Positions 29,586-39,808 of a DNA stretch of 64,000 nucleotides are shown here, in pieces. Both the position numbers and the translations under genes were made by a program. Each line of letters opens with the position of its first letter. Within the stretch, counting starts at the first letter, position 1. The notes below the pieces were generated by a model. It saw nothing but the letters and a program-made list of their open reading frames with translations, had not been told where the DNA came from and made no database searches. The DNA is from Collimonas arenae (GTDB taxonomy: Bacteria; Pseudomonadota; Gammaproteobacteria; Burkholderiales; Burkholderiaceae_D). Location: NCBI RefSeq assembly GCF_001584165.1, contig NZ_CP013233.1:372001-436000 (forward strand), in the 5' to 3' direction.

Positions 29586-30560
29586 CTATCCTACGATATT
29601 CCGTGGTTGCCCTTTAGCGAACAACTCAATGTTGTCAATTAGCTGGTCCGCCAGAGTTTGCGTCGACTGGGTACTGGCCCACGCAATATGCGGCGTCAGG
29701 ATGAAATTGGGTATCCCGAGAATTTCAACGAAAGGATGATTCGCGGGCATTGGTTCGATGGTTGTGACATCGAAGCCAGCGCCGCTAATTTGCCCACTTC
29801 GAAGGGCCTCCACCAATGCCGGCTCGTTGACCAGTCCACCTCGGGCGGTATTGATGATCAAGGGGCGCCGGTGCATTTTTGCGAATTCCGGCGCGCCGAT
29901 GAGGTTTTTTGTTTCGGCAGTCAATGGGCAGTGCAGGGAAATGATATCCGCAGTACGTAGCAATTCATCGAACGGAATAGCGCCGTCGATTTCGCGAGTT
30001 TCGTCCTTGCGTGCGGAAAATACCACCTCCATACCGAGCGCTCTACCGATGTCGGCCGTGGCCATACCTAAGACGCCCCGGCCGATGATCGCCAGTCTGC
30101 TGCCGCGCAAGTCATTGATAGGGTAATCAAAAAAACAAAACTGATCCGAGTCCAGCCAGCGGCCTTGGCGAACTGCGTCCCGATATGCCAGGATATTGCG
30201 ACGGAGAGAGAAGATCAGAGAGAACGCGTGCTCGGAGACACTTGATGCTCCGTACGCACGAACGTTGCAGACCGAGATACCAAGACGCCCGCATGCTTCG
30301 GTGTCGATGATGTCATAGCCAGTAGCGGCAACAGCGATAAGTTTCAGGTTGGGGGCCTGTGCCAGTGCAGTGGCATCCAGTCTGACCTTGTTAGTGATGA
30401 CAAAGTCTGCGTCGGCAATTCGTTCTGACACTTTGTCTGCAGTGGTGCGTGGGTAGGCTACGAATTCGTGGTCGAAAGAGAGGCTCTTCAGCGTGGTATT
30501 TGGTGGAAGCGTGTCTCTGTCCAAGAATACAATTTTCGGTGTCTTCATTGACTTATTCAT
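29586..30560 (-). CDS. D-2-hydroxyacid dehydrogenase (glycerate dehydrogenase/hydroxypyruvate reductase-like)
   Basis: This 324-residue enzyme has an NAD-binding segment LAIIGRGVLGMATADIGRAL and the catalytic features of the family: arginine in NTARGGLVNE, then a glutamate, and histidine in LTPHIAWAS. The C-terminus NIELFAKGQPRNIVG is typical of HprA-type glycerate dehydrogenases, which interconvert hydroxypyruvate and D-glycerate. It is the last gene of a leftward set with a CdaR-type regulator and glycerate kinase. The predicted pathway is hydroxypyruvate to glycerate to phosphoglycerate. Confidence 0.88.
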   Translation of the reverse strand: MNKSMKTPKIVFLDRDTLPPNTTLKSLSFDHEFVAYPRTTADKVSERIADADFVITNKVRLDATALAQAPNLKLIAVAATGYDIIDTEACGRLGISVCNVRAYGASSVSEHAFSLIFSLRRNILAYRDAVRQGRWLDSDQFCFFDYPINDLRGSRLAIIGRGVLGMATADIGRALGMEVVFSARKDETREIDGAIPFDELLRTADIISLHCPLTAETKNLIGAPEFAKMHRRPLIINTARGGLVNEPALVEALRSGQISGAGFDVTTIEPMPANHPFVEILGIPNFILTPHIAWASTQSTQTLADQLIDNIELFAKGQPRNIVG

Positions 30561-30641
30561 TTTCTATAAAAGATTTGATAAAAATATCGCAGTGCTAGTC
30601 TGTAAGAATTGGGCGTTCGTCTACCGTCAAGACGCGGTGCC

Positions 30642-31811
30642 CTAAGGGGCGTCCAGTTGCAAAGCTATGTACATCGACACATAGTCTTCGGTGCTAGACA
30701 GGTTGATGCGGCACAATTCATTGACTCGCTTGAGTCGCTTGTCCAGTGTATTACGGTGGATTCTTAATTCTTCAGCTGTTTTGTTAGGCTGACCGCCATG
30801 GCGATACCACGCCTTTAAAGTTGGTAGAAGTTCGATCCTGGCACGATCTTGCGCTTTTAAAATTTCTAAAGGGCGCATCACTTCGGTGGCTTGCCAGGTT
30901 CCGGCCCAGGTAGAGAGAGCGGAAAAGAGGCGATGTTCGTAGAAAGAAAAACAGCGCTCGCGCAGGTTTGACCTTCTGGCAATGCCGGCCTGCATGGTCG
31001 CCAGCGCGCTTTTCCAGGAATGATTGAACGCAGTGATGCCGCTAAGGCCAACTCCTATGGATACTGTGAGTGGGAGTTTGCCGCTGGAATCAATGAGGTT
31101 CGTGATGGAAAATAGTCTTTCACGCGCTATCTCGGCCATGCAATGATCCGTCGCTGAAATGGAGATCTGGTCGAGGATAATTAATTCGCTGTGAGATGTG
31201 CGTGCCGAAAGGCATTGCGGGATATGCTGACTCAGTTTCCATTGAGCACGTGCAATATCCTCCAGAGCTTCGTTTAGAACAGTTTTAGGGTGGAGGAAAT
31301 CACAAACGAGAACAAACCAAAATGCTGAAAAATCCACCCCAAATCTATTGGCCATGTTCTCTAATTCGGTGGCAGAGAAGGACCCTTGTGCATTGATCAA
31401 ATGAAGAACTAAGTCTTCTCGATGTCTTTGATTACGGCGAAGTTCTGTAGTCAATGCTTCTCGCTCCAAGATCATTTGTGCGAGTACTTGCAGCAGTTTT
31501 CCATACTGGCGAACCTCTTCTGGCGCACCTGTAATTCCGATAGCGCCCCAAACTTCGCCATCAACGAAAATGGGCATGTTGACGCCAGGTTTTACCTTTG
31601 GAATCCGCTTGGCCATCGCCTTATCTACTTCCAGGTCGCTTCCGTTGCTGAGCGCAATCTGGGCACCGCGATGAAGGGAGCCGACGCGGCTTAGGTCGGT
31701 ACTGGCCAAGATGGATCCGGTTTCGTCCATCACATTGATATCGAACAGCAGGACCCTCGTCGCTTCCGCAACAATTTGTTCCGCCAATCTTGTGTCAATT
31801 CGCCGCACCAT
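30642..31811 (-). CDS. CdaR-type sugar-diacid/glycerate regulator
   Basis: This 389-residue protein has an N-terminal sugar-diacid recognition domain (RIDTRLAEQIVAEATRVLLF; NMPIFVDGEVWGAIGITG), a central GGDEF-like segment and a C-terminal HTH (KTAEELRIHRNTLDKRLKRV). CdaR in E. coli activates galactarate, glucarate and glycerate use genes, including garK. It lies directly between glycerate kinase (19 bp) and the dehydrogenase (81 bp), so it probably controls both, responding to glycerate or a sugar acid. Confidence 0.88.
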   Translation of the reverse strand: MVRRIDTRLAEQIVAEATRVLLFDINVMDETGSILASTDLSRVGSLHRGAQIALSNGSDLEVDKAMAKRIPKVKPGVNMPIFVDGEVWGAIGITGAPEEVRQYGKLLQVLAQMILEREALTTELRRNQRHREDLVLHLINAQGSFSATELENMANRFGVDFSAFWFVLVCDFLHPKTVLNEALEDIARAQWKLSQHIPQCLSARTSHSELIILDQISISATDHCMAEIARERLFSITNLIDSSGKLPLTVSIGVGLSGITAFNHSWKSALATMQAGIARRSNLRERCFSFYEHRLFSALSTWAGTWQATEVMRPLEILKAQDRARIELLPTLKAWYRHGGQPNKTAEELRIHRNTLDKRLKRVNELCRINLSSTEDYVSMYIALQLDAP

Positions 31812-31829
31812 AAGAAATCGTCGTACGCC

Positions 31830-32969
31830 TCAATAAAATGATTGGCCAATACGTATTGCTGCAGCAATGTTTCTTGCGCTGCTCCGAACGTTCCGGTAGG
31901 CATCCCGCAGCGCTTCATCGAGCGAACATGGAGCGTGGACGGCACTAAAAACCGCGTTAACGCCTGCGTGATAGAGGGCGTCGGCATCGGCGCCGAGAGA
32001 CCCGCCCAGCGCGATGACCGGAATATCCTTCATACGCGCAATTCGCGCCACCCCGGCAGGTGCCTTGCCTCGCACAGTTTGGCTGTCTACCCGACCTTCG
32101 CCGGTGATGACCAGGGCCGCGCCATCTATCAGCTCTGCTAGTTTTGTTGCTTCTGCGATGATTTCGGTACCTGGACGCAGACGAGCGCCAAGAATCGCAG
32201 CCAAGGTCGCACCGATACCGCCGGCGGCACCGCCGCCCGGTAACTCAATCAAATCCTCATGCAAGTTAAAGTCTCGCTGCAAAATAGCAGCGAAATGTGC
32301 CAATCCCTGGTCCAGCATCGCAACCATTTCCGGCGTAGCTCCCTTTTGCGGTCCAAATATGACGGAAGCGCCACTTGGCCCGCAAAGCGGATTGTCCACG
32401 TCGCAGGCAAGCTCGAACTGACATTCGCGAAGGCGGCGATCCAAACCGGTGACATCAATTTTTTCCAATCTTTGGATGTCCTTTAGAGTCACATCCTGGC
32501 TGTCCGAATCCAGCATACGGACTCCAAGAACCTGCAAGATTCCAATAGCCGCGTCGTTTGTCGCACTGCCGCCCAAACCTATGACGAATCGGCGCAGACC
32601 GGCGTCGAGGGCCGCCAAGATGAGCTCGCCCGTACCACGACTGCTGGCAATTAGTGGATTGCGTTCTGATGGCGCGAGCCGCTCAAGTCCACTCGCTGCT
32701 GCTGTCTCTATCAGCGCGACACCTTCTGGCGTGATACCGAACTTCGCATCGATGGGGCGACCAAGCGGGTCACTGACACGAGCGTTCTTATATTCCCCTC
32801 CTAGCGCTCGTAAAAGGGTCTGAACGGTACCTTCACCGCCATCAGCAATAGGAAGAAGGACAAATTCTGCGTTCGGGAAAATCTCGGAGAAGCCGGCTCG
32901 GATGGCATCCGCAGCTTCTGCCGCACTAAGGCTTTCTTTGAATGAATCTGGCGCAATTACGATTTTCAC
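31830..32969 (-). CDS. Glycerate 2-kinase (GarK/GlxK family)
   Basis: This 379-residue protein begins with the family hallmark MKIVIAPDSFKESLSAAEAA. It includes IADGGEGTVQTLL, LGGSATNDAAIGILQVLG and LVITGEGRVDSQT. Family members phosphorylate D-glycerate, giving 2-phosphoglycerate. Upstream and divergent lies the GH88-transporter operon, suggesting that uronate or sugar-acid breakdown feeds glycerate. Confidence 0.94.
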   Translation of the reverse strand: MKIVIAPDSFKESLSAAEAADAIRAGFSEIFPNAEFVLLPIADGGEGTVQTLLRALGGEYKNARVSDPLGRPIDAKFGITPEGVALIETAAASGLERLAPSERNPLIASSRGTGELILAALDAGLRRFVIGLGGSATNDAAIGILQVLGVRMLDSDSQDVTLKDIQRLEKIDVTGLDRRLRECQFELACDVDNPLCGPSGASVIFGPQKGATPEMVAMLDQGLAHFAAILQRDFNLHEDLIELPGGGAAGGIGATLAAILGARLRPGTEIIAEATKLAELIDGAALVITGEGRVDSQTVRGKAPAGVARIARMKDIPVIALGGSLGADADALYHAGVNAVFSAVHAPCSLDEALRDAYRNVRSSARNIAAAIRIGQSFY

Positions 32970-33501
32970 GATGAGTGTCTCGATTGGATGTTTCTTAAAT
33001 TAACCACAGAGCATAACTACCTAGCCGGAGCCTGAATATGGGCGATTGCCCTTCTACGAAAGCGCGGATTGATCTTTTATTGTGCAATTGCATATGTATC
33101 ACCTGCGACCCTGCCATCTTTGGATGGCAGGGTCGCAGAGGGTAGACAGAGCGCGGCAGATTCCTGAGCAAATCAACAATCTTTCCGCCCTGTCGTCGCC
33201 GATCAAGATGATTCGCCTCCCTCCAGACAAAAAAGAAAGACGTGCACATGTTGCTTAGCAATAAGGCGCATGTCGCGGGCTTTTGGCGTTGATTTGCAAG
33301 GAATCTCCTACGATTTCTTGCTTGCAGTCGGCGGGATCGTGCTGCGCCTGCACAGAAAAAAAACTTGCAAGTGGAATGTGCGCACTGTACATTGTACTCT
33401 GTCGACAGCATGCACGATGTGAAAAATTCTTCACGATTCGTGGCGCGGGCGGCTGAGAGCCCAACGGGCAAGGCAAAGAAATAGAACTTTGAGAGGTACG
33501 A
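32970..33501. other. Divergent regulatory region of the catabolic island
   Basis: This 532-bp region separates glycerate kinase (leftward) from the GH88 operon (rightward), so it should carry both promoters and regulator sites. The most striking element is the perfect hairpin at 33104-33137. A leftward 158-codon frame here has cysteine-rich, unrecognisable sequence and is probably spurious. Confidence 0.6.
33104..33137. promoter_or_regulatory. Perfect 15-bp inverted repeat with 4-base loop
   Basis: TGCGACCCTGCCATC is followed by TTTG and then its exact reverse complement. No T-run follows on either strand, so it is not a standard terminator. Its position between divergent operons fits an operator, a mobile-repeat unit or an mRNA leader structure. 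Confidence 0.6.
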
Positions 33502-34668
33502 ATGAACGATGACTATGTGGCCACGCTAGAAACTGCAGTGCGCCACTTGTGCCGCAGCGCGGATGCTGTGGTGGAGGGGTTGGAAAAGTGGGGCGGAGTT
33601 CCGCGGCTCAATGCGATGACCGGCAGCTACAGTTGGGATTCCGAGTACATTTGGGATAGCTGGGCGAACTTCCAGTGGGCGGGCTTCCTTGCCGGGCGCT
33701 TGTGGTTGCTATCCCGACTCGCGCAAGACCAGCGCTATGCCGATGCTGCAATGCATATCAGTCGGCAAATCGGCCCCGTGCTTGCGAAAAACCCGACGAC
33801 CTTTTCGTCGACTGGCATAGATATGTATTATGCCCTCACGCTCGGCTACCAAATGACGGGCGACAAACAACTGAAGGAATGGGCTTTGGCAGGCGGTGAC
33901 AATTTTGCCAACATTTTTGACAAAAAAGCCAATGCATTTCTGCAGATAGCAAGTGCCGATCGGATTGTCATTGATACCGGGCTGAATTTGCCGTCGATGC
34001 TTTGGGCCTCTCAATGGGAGCCTGAGCGGGCAACGTTGCCCTACAGGCATCTGGACACAGTCTTGTCAGTTGGCCTTGTACGAGAGGATGGCTCTAGCTG
34101 TCACGCTGCAGCCCTGGATCCTGGAACAAGGTCGGTCACGCATTTGTTTAGCCTTCAAGGCTGGCGCGACGACAGTGTTTGGGCACGTGGTCAGGCGTGG
34201 GCAATGCTCGGATACGCGCACGGATACGAAGCGAGTGGCAATCAGAAATATCTGGATGCTGCAGAACGTGCTGCCGACTGGTATGTGCAAAACGCGCCTC
34301 CGGACTGGGTACCTCGATACGATTACTTCGATCCGGAGCGTGAAAAAATGCCCTATGACTCCTGTGCAGCAGCAATTGCCACAGCTGTCCTGTTCCGGCT
34401 AGCACGCTGGATTCCGGACAAAGCGGAGCGCTATCGCGCCACAGCTCGCGAAACTCTGAAGACTCTGATCGCGAAATTCCTTACAGACGGCGGTGTTCTT
34501 TTGCACGGAACCTGGGGGCGCATGCGCCACATAGAACCAGGCCACCCGCGTCTGGGCAGATTTCCTCAAGAGGATGTCATGCCCTATGGAAATTACTGGA
34601 TCGCTGAGTGCCTCTTCCGAGAGCTTCAAAGCGATTGGTCCCCCCTTTCATTGAACGACAAACACTAA
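33502..34668 (+). CDS. Glycoside hydrolase family 88 protein (unsaturated glucuronyl hydrolase-like)
   Basis: This 388-residue protein has an (alpha/alpha)6-barrel pattern and the GH88 signature WRDDSVWARGQAWAMLGYAH. An aspartate-containing TGIDMYYALTLGY region is also present. No signal peptide is seen, so it acts in the cytoplasm. GH88 enzymes remove 4,5-unsaturated uronic acids left by polysaccharide lyases. It leads a rightward operon with a DapA-family enzyme and an ABC transporter, suggesting import and breakdown of a uronyl conjugate. GH105 (rhamnogalacturonyl) is the alternative. Confidence 0.85.
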   Translation: MNDDYVATLETAVRHLCRSADAVVEGLEKWGGVPRLNAMTGSYSWDSEYIWDSWANFQWAGFLAGRLWLLSRLAQDQRYADAAMHISRQIGPVLAKNPTTFSSTGIDMYYALTLGYQMTGDKQLKEWALAGGDNFANIFDKKANAFLQIASADRIVIDTGLNLPSMLWASQWEPERATLPYRHLDTVLSVGLVREDGSSCHAAALDPGTRSVTHLFSLQGWRDDSVWARGQAWAMLGYAHGYEASGNQKYLDAAERAADWYVQNAPPDWVPRYDYFDPEREKMPYDSCAAAIATAVLFRLARWIPDKAERYRATARETLKTLIAKFLTDGGVLLHGTWGRMRHIEPGHPRLGRFPQEDVMPYGNYWIAECLFRELQSDWSPLSLNDKH

Positions 34669-34680
34669 ATAAGGAAAGAT

Positions 34681-35571
34681 ATGAAATTCACTGCAGATGG
34701 AATCTACACAGCGATCGTCACGCCCTTCACCGCAAACGACGAATTTGACGAAAAAGCCTTTCGAAAACTCATCGACTTCCAAGTGGATGAGGGCGCTGGT
34801 GGACTGCTTGTTGCCGGCGGAAGCGGCGAATACGTCAGCCTCACGCCATCCGAGCGGAAAAAGGTCGTGGAAGTTGCGGTTGACCAAGTGCGGGGGCGGA
34901 TCCCGATTATCGTCGGCGCGTTGGCTCCGGCTACCCGCGAGGTGCTGGACACTGCCAAGCATGCTGCTGACGCTGGCGCCGACGCGGTCTTGGTCCTTCC
35001 TCCTTACTATATCAAGCCAAGCGCGGATGGAATTGTCGAGCACTTTGCCACGATCGCGGACGGCACTTCGTTGCCGATTGTCGCGTACAACAACACGGGC
35101 CGCACGGGACTGACCCTGGACATCCCGATTCTTGAACGGCTAACGAAACTGCCGTCCGTGGTGGCCTTGAAGGAATGTGAGCGCGATCTTGCCGTTGTCT
35201 CCGCAAAAATCAAGGCGGTGGGCGAGCGCATCGCTGTCATGTCCGGTGATGATGACCTTGGCTTCCCGACCTTTCTATTAGGTAGCCCCGGCGGCATTTT
35301 TATGACGGCAAACCTCGTACCTGCCTTCCACAAGAAGCTTTTCGACGCCACCAAACGCGGCGACATCGCCAATGCGAAAAAAGCCCACTATGCTTTGTTG
35401 GCGTTAGTTGAAGCTCTCTACACCGCCAATCATCCAGGCCCCCTCAAGGACGCGATGGCCTATGTTGGTCAACCAATTGGCGCTGCTCGTACTCCGCTGC
35501 AGCACGGAAGCGCCGAAAGTCTCAAGCGCGCCAAGGCTGCCATCGAAGCCTTGCAAAGCCTTGTATTCTAA
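34681..35571 (+). CDS. Dihydrodipicolinate synthase (DapA/NAL) family lyase or aldolase
   Basis: This 296-residue TIM-barrel protein has the Schiff-base lysine in VVALKECERD (about residue 165) and the tyrosine in IVAYNNTGRTG (about 136). The pyruvate-site GGSGEYVSLTPSER corresponds to the GTTGE..L motif of DapA. Members include lysine-pathway DapA, KDG aldolase and 5-keto-4-deoxyglucarate dehydratase. The catabolic context, 12 bp downstream of GH88, argues for a keto-deoxy sugar acid substrate rather than lysine synthesis. The exact reaction is not determined. Confidence 0.87.
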   Translation: MKFTADGIYTAIVTPFTANDEFDEKAFRKLIDFQVDEGAGGLLVAGGSGEYVSLTPSERKKVVEVAVDQVRGRIPIIVGALAPATREVLDTAKHAADAGADAVLVLPPYYIKPSADGIVEHFATIADGTSLPIVAYNNTGRTGLTLDIPILERLTKLPSVVALKECERDLAVVSAKIKAVGERIAVMSGDDDLGFPTFLLGSPGGIFMTANLVPAFHKKLFDATKRGDIANAKKAHYALLALVEALYTANHPGPLKDAMAYVGQPIGAARTPLQHGSAESLKRAKAAIEALQSLVF

Positions 35572-35611
35572 GAAGGCTTTGTTCTTTTACTCACCACTTC
35601 AGGACACTACA

Positions 35612-36679
35612 ATGAAAACCTCGATCTGTTCGCTGTCGGTTGCCGCAGTATTCGGCATTTTGTCCACCTGTACGCTGCCGGCTTATGCCGGCAAGACGCT
35701 AGACGCAATCAAGTCCAAAGGTCAGTTAGCCTGCGGTGTGAATCCCGGTCTAGAGGGATTCGCGGCTGTTGACAATCAAGGCAATTGGAAGGGGATCGAC
35801 GTGGATGTCTGCAAGGCGGTGGCGGCAGCGGTGCTTTCCGACGCGAACAAGGTCAAGTGGGTACCGCTCAATGCTGTGCAGCGTTTCGCGGCGCTCCAGT
35901 CGGGTGAAATCGACATTCTGTCGCGCAACACCACCTGGACGCTTACGCGCGATGCTTCGTTGGGGTTGAACTTCACGGGAACAATGTTCTATGACGGCCA
36001 GGCGTTCATGGTGCAAAAACCGAAGACGGATCCTGTGACCAAGAAGACTACCGGAGCCAACATCACTAGCGTGAAACAACTCAAGGGCGCAACTGTATGC
36101 GTTCGATCCGGGACGACTACGGAGAGAACTCTCACTGACTTTTCGAAAGCCAATGGCCTCAATCTGAAGGCTGTCGTCTACGAATCGCAAGAGGCGACAG
36201 ATAAAGCTTACTTCAGTGGTCGCTGCCAGGCATATACCTCAGACGCTTCAAATCTGGCATCGGTGCGCAGTGCACAAGCGCCGAATCCGGCAGACCATGT
36301 CATCCTGCCCGAGCTCATCTCCAAGGAACCTTTCTCTCCCTCGGTGCGGCGCGGAGATGACGAGTTCTTTGCCATCGTGAAATGGGTTGTCTATGCTTTG
36401 ATTGAAGCAGAGGAGTATGGCATCACGCAAGCCAACGTCGACGATCTGAAGGCCAACAGCAAGGATCCAGCGGTGCAGCGCATCCTTGGCACCGGCGAAG
36501 ACATGGGGCGTCTGCTGGGGCTGAACAAGGACTGGGCTTACCGCGCCATCAAGGCCGAGGGAAATTACGGCGAAATGTTCGAGCGAAACGTCGGGGCCAA
36601 GTCGCCTTTGAAGCTCACCCGCGGATTGAACAATCTGTGGAATAAGGGCGGCTTGCTCTACGTGCCGCCAGTTCGCTAA
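35612..36679 (+). CDS. Amino-acid ABC transporter substrate-binding protein (AapJ/BztA type)
   Basis: With ATG 35612 (MKTSICSLSVAAVFGILSTC, signal peptide cleaved near AYA) this is 355 residues. It shows the AapJ signature KGQLACGVNPGLEGFAAVD, then GIDVDVCKAVAAAVL and ILSRNTTWTLTRD. It is larger than simple periplasmic binding proteins because it belongs to the general L-amino-acid subfamily. Its operon has two permeases and an ATPase. The ligand may be an amino acid or an amino-acid-like conjugate, given the neighbouring sugar-acid genes. Confidence 0.92.
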   Translation: MKTSICSLSVAAVFGILSTCTLPAYAGKTLDAIKSKGQLACGVNPGLEGFAAVDNQGNWKGIDVDVCKAVAAAVLSDANKVKWVPLNAVQRFAALQSGEIDILSRNTTWTLTRDASLGLNFTGTMFYDGQAFMVQKPKTDPVTKKTTGANITSVKQLKGATVCVRSGTTTERTLTDFSKANGLNLKAVVYESQEATDKAYFSGRCQAYTSDASNLASVRSAQAPNPADHVILPELISKEPFSPSVRRGDDEFFAIVKWVVYALIEAEEYGITQANVDDLKANSKDPAVQRILGTGEDMGRLLGLNKDWAYRAIKAEGNYGEMFERNVGAKSPLKLTRGLNNLWNKGGLLYVPPVR

Positions 36680-36698
36680 ACGAACTGTGATCACAGCC

Positions 36699-37873
36699 AT
36701 GGAACATACTGGACATCAGAGTTGGGGAGGCGGGTGGCGTAGCAAAAGCACCCGCAGCGTAATCTATCAGGTGGTCGCGCTGGCAGCGGTGATCGCCATG
36801 GCGACATGCCTGTTACACAACACGCTCACAAACATGCACGAGCGTGGTGTTCAAAGCGGATATGACTTCCTGTCGCAGCCGGCCGGTTTCTCTATCAGTG
36901 AAACCTTGCTCGCCTTCGATTCGAGCGACTCGTACCTGCGCGCCCTGGCGGCAGGGCTGCTGAACACCCTTCGCGTTGCACTGCTTGGCTGCGTTCTGTC
37001 GACTGTTGCCGGCACGTTGATCGGTATCGGCCGTCTCTCTCGCAATGTACTACTGCGGTCGCTCTGTGGCGCCTATGTGGAAGCTGTACGAAACGTACCA
37101 TTGCTTCTGCAGCTGTTTGCGCTCTACTTCATATTGACCGAGCTGATGCCGCCGATCGATGCGGCATTGCATCCCGTTGCAGGACTTTTTCTGAGCAAAA
37201 ATGGTCTGCAATTTCCCCTTCCGAAATGGGATGCCGGCTACTGGGGTGCATTTGCAGGAGCCATGGCCGCTGCGGCCGGCGGCTGTGCATGGGGCATTTA
37301 TGCCAGACGGAAGCGAGAGATGAATGGCCATCGGTTGCCGGTATTTGTACCGCTGATCTTGATTGCGATTGTCTGTGTTGGTGCTGGGTGGATGTTGGGA
37401 GGAGCGCCACATGTGATCGATGCCCCCGGCGAACAGATGGCTTTATCGACGGCGGTGCCGCCGTGACGCCAGAGTTTTTGACTATTCTGATCGGCTTGAC
37501 GGTCTATAACGCCGCCTTCATCGCAGAAATAGTACGCGGCGGCATTCAATCAGTGCCCTTTGGGCAGCACGAGGCTGCGGCAGCGCTGGGGTTGGGCCGA
37601 ACACTCGAATTGCGTTTTGTGCAGTTGCCCCAGGCAATGCGCGTGATTGTTCCGCCGCTGACCAGTCAGTACTTGAATCTGACCAAAAACTCATCTCTCG
37701 CTATCGCTATTGGATATCCCGACTTGGTCTCGGTAGCAAATACGACGCTGAATCAGACGGGACGCGCCTTCGAGTGCATTTCACTTGTCATGGCGTGTTA
37801 TCTGACGCTTTCGCTGGTGACAGCGGTCGGCATGAATATCTATAACAAACGGTCACTCATCAAGGAGCGCTGA
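36699..37873 (+). CDS. Amino-acid ABC transporter permease, AapQ/BztB type (one frame break)
   Basis: The corrected product has 391 residues. It has an N-terminal membrane helix, then a BPD permease core split by a long insertion, as in the large AapQ subfamily. It ends with the EAA loop EAAAALGLGRTLELRFVQLP. As written, the frame stops after MALSTAVPP at 37466. Adding one G to the GG at 37439-37440 restores GFIDGGAAVTPEFLTILIGL and the EAA loop. The start could be ATG 36699 or GTG 36687. Confidence 0.87.
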
Positions 37874-37874
37874 A

Positions 37875-38990
37875 GTGCATGGCATTATGAAAAGTTCGTG
37901 TGCAGCAAGTAGCGTGAAACCCAGGACTTCCTCCCTGAGTAAGGCTTGGCTGTGGTGTAGAAAGAATCTGTTTGGCGGTGTGTTCAACACCGTGGTCACG
38001 TGTGTCATTGTAGTTCTGGCGTTGTCGGTTCTTCCGTCGGCGTTTAATTGGGCTATCCGAAACGCCGTATTTGCACCCGATAGCGCTGCGTGTCGAGCAG
38101 CTGCGGAGCATGGCGCATGCTGGGGCGTTATAGCCGCCAAGTACCGGATTATGCTGTTCGGGCGCTATCCATTTCCTGAGCAGTGGCGCCCGCTCTGCGT
38201 AACGATCGCCCTTGTGTTTCTGCTCGTGTTGAGTTGCTGGAGAAGGATGTGGCGCGCTGGATTGCTGGTGGTCTGGCTGGTGACGCTTCTGTCGGCATTT
38301 TTTATGTTGCGAGGTGGCTTGTTCGGACTCGATCCCGTTGAAACTGAACGCTGGGGTGGACTTCCACTCACCATGTTGCTGTCCATGGTCAGCCTTGCAC
38401 TCTCGTTTCCGCTGGCAGTGATGATCGCGTTGGGGCGTCGATCCAGGATGCCGGTAATCAAGGCACTCTGCGTCTTGTTTGTGGAGATTGTTCGAGGCGT
38501 ACCGCTCATTTCAGTCTTGTTCATGGCGTCATTCATGTTCCCGTTTTTGTTGCCGCAAGGAGTGAGCATCGATGTCCTTGTGCGGGTGCTTGTCGGATTG
38601 ACGCTTTTCACCGGGGCCTATCTCGCCGAAGCAGTTCGGGCGGGATTGCAGGCCATCCCGAAAGGACAAGTTGAGGCGGCTCACGCAATTGGCCTTTCGA
38701 CCTGGCAGACGAATCGCAAAATCGTCCTGCCGCAGGCACTGCGTCTTGTTGTTCCTTCGATGATGAATACCCTGATCGGGACCTTCAAGGACACCTCTCT
38801 GGTGACGATTGTAGGACTCTTCGAGCTGACGGGAGCCCTCCAGCTTGCCCTTGCCGATGCCGAGTGGCGGCGCTTCTACATTGAAGGGCAGCTATTTATG
38901 GCTGCAATCTACTTTGTCTTCTGCTTCTCCATGTCGCGCTACAGCCGCTGGATCGAACGCCATTTGAACCGTGGTACGCGCCGCCAATGA
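37875..38990 (+). CDS. Amino-acid ABC transporter permease, AapM/BztC type
   Basis: This 371-residue integral membrane protein has about eight helices. The EAA loop reads EAAHAIGLSTWQTNRKIVLPQA and the C-terminus LFELTGALQLALADAEWRRF is typical of AapM. The GTG at 37875 is two bases after the AapQ-type stop; ATG 37887 is an alternative start. The stop overlaps the ATPase start as ATGA. It pairs with the preceding permease to form the translocation channel. Confidence 0.9.
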   Translation: MHGIMKSSCAASSVKPRTSSLSKAWLWCRKNLFGGVFNTVVTCVIVVLALSVLPSAFNWAIRNAVFAPDSAACRAAAEHGACWGVIAAKYRIMLFGRYPFPEQWRPLCVTIALVFLLVLSCWRRMWRAGLLVVWLVTLLSAFFMLRGGLFGLDPVETERWGGLPLTMLLSMVSLALSFPLAVMIALGRRSRMPVIKALCVLFVEIVRGVPLISVLFMASFMFPFLLPQGVSIDVLVRVLVGLTLFTGAYLAEAVRAGLQAIPKGQVEAAHAIGLSTWQTNRKIVLPQALRLVVPSMMNTLIGTFKDTSLVTIVGLFELTGALQLALADAEWRRFYIEGQLFMAAIYFVFCFSMSRYSRWIERHLNRGTRRQ

Positions 38991-39765
38991 CCCCTCAATC
39001 AACTCAACTCCTCGACAGCATGAAAATCGACCAACCGATCATCGAATTTAGCGGCGTACATAAGTGGTACGGCGACTTTGAAGTGTTGCACAACATAAAT
39101 TTGAGTGTCCGCCCGGCGAGCGCATCGTAGTTTGCGGACCATCGGGATCAGGCAAGTCAACGATGATTCGATGTATCAATCGGCTGGAGGAGCACCAGCA
39201 GGGAAGGCTCATCGTCGACGGCACCGAACTCAAGGATGATGTTCGTTCGATCGAGCGGGTACGCAAGGACGTAGGCATGGTGTTTCAGCAGTTCAATCTG
39301 TTTCCCCATCTGACCGTTCTTGAGAATCTTACCCTGGCGCCAATGTGGGTTGGCAAGGTATCCAAGCGCGAGGCAGAGGAGCGCGCAATGCAGCAGCTCA
39401 AGAGAGTCCGCATCGCCGAGCAAGCGGGGAAGTATCCGCTCCAGCTTTCCGGTGGACAGCAGCAGCGCGTGGCGATCGCGCGCGCGCTCTGTCTCTCGCC
39501 CAAGATCATGCTCTTTGATGAGCCGACCTCTGCGCTTGACCCGGAAATGATTCAGGAGGTCCTGGATGTCATGGTTGAGTTGGCGGAAATGAAGATCACC
39601 ATGCTCTGCGTCACCCATGAAATGGCGTTCGCAAAGGCTGTAGCCGATCGTGTTATTTTCATGGATCGAGGCCAGATCGTCGAGCAGGCTGCTCCGCGCG
39701 AATTCTTCGAAAACCCGAAAAACGAGCGCACCAAAGACTTCCTTTCGAAAATCATCACCCATTAA
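38987..39765 (+). CDS. Amino-acid ABC transporter ATP-binding protein, AapP type (one frame break)
   Basis: The corrected product has 259 residues. The start ATG 38987 overlaps the permease stop, and the next ATG 39020 begins [20 protein letters not shown]. One base is missing near 39112-39116 (CCCGG). As written, the first frame stops at VRPASAS, while the ABC core continues from [16 protein letters not shown]. Signature [15 protein letters not shown], Walker [15 protein letters not shown] and a switch histidine (VTHEM) are intact. It energises the two permeases. Confidence 0.9.
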
Positions 39766-39808
39766 CGGCGTATGTACTGGCGCCTTGGAAATTTAACCTG
39801 GAAAACCA

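Noticed and set aside
32995..33471. 158-codon leftward frame between the divergent catabolic operons
   Set aside because: Cysteine- and arginine-rich sequence without family features; it covers the expected promoter region and the perfect hairpin.
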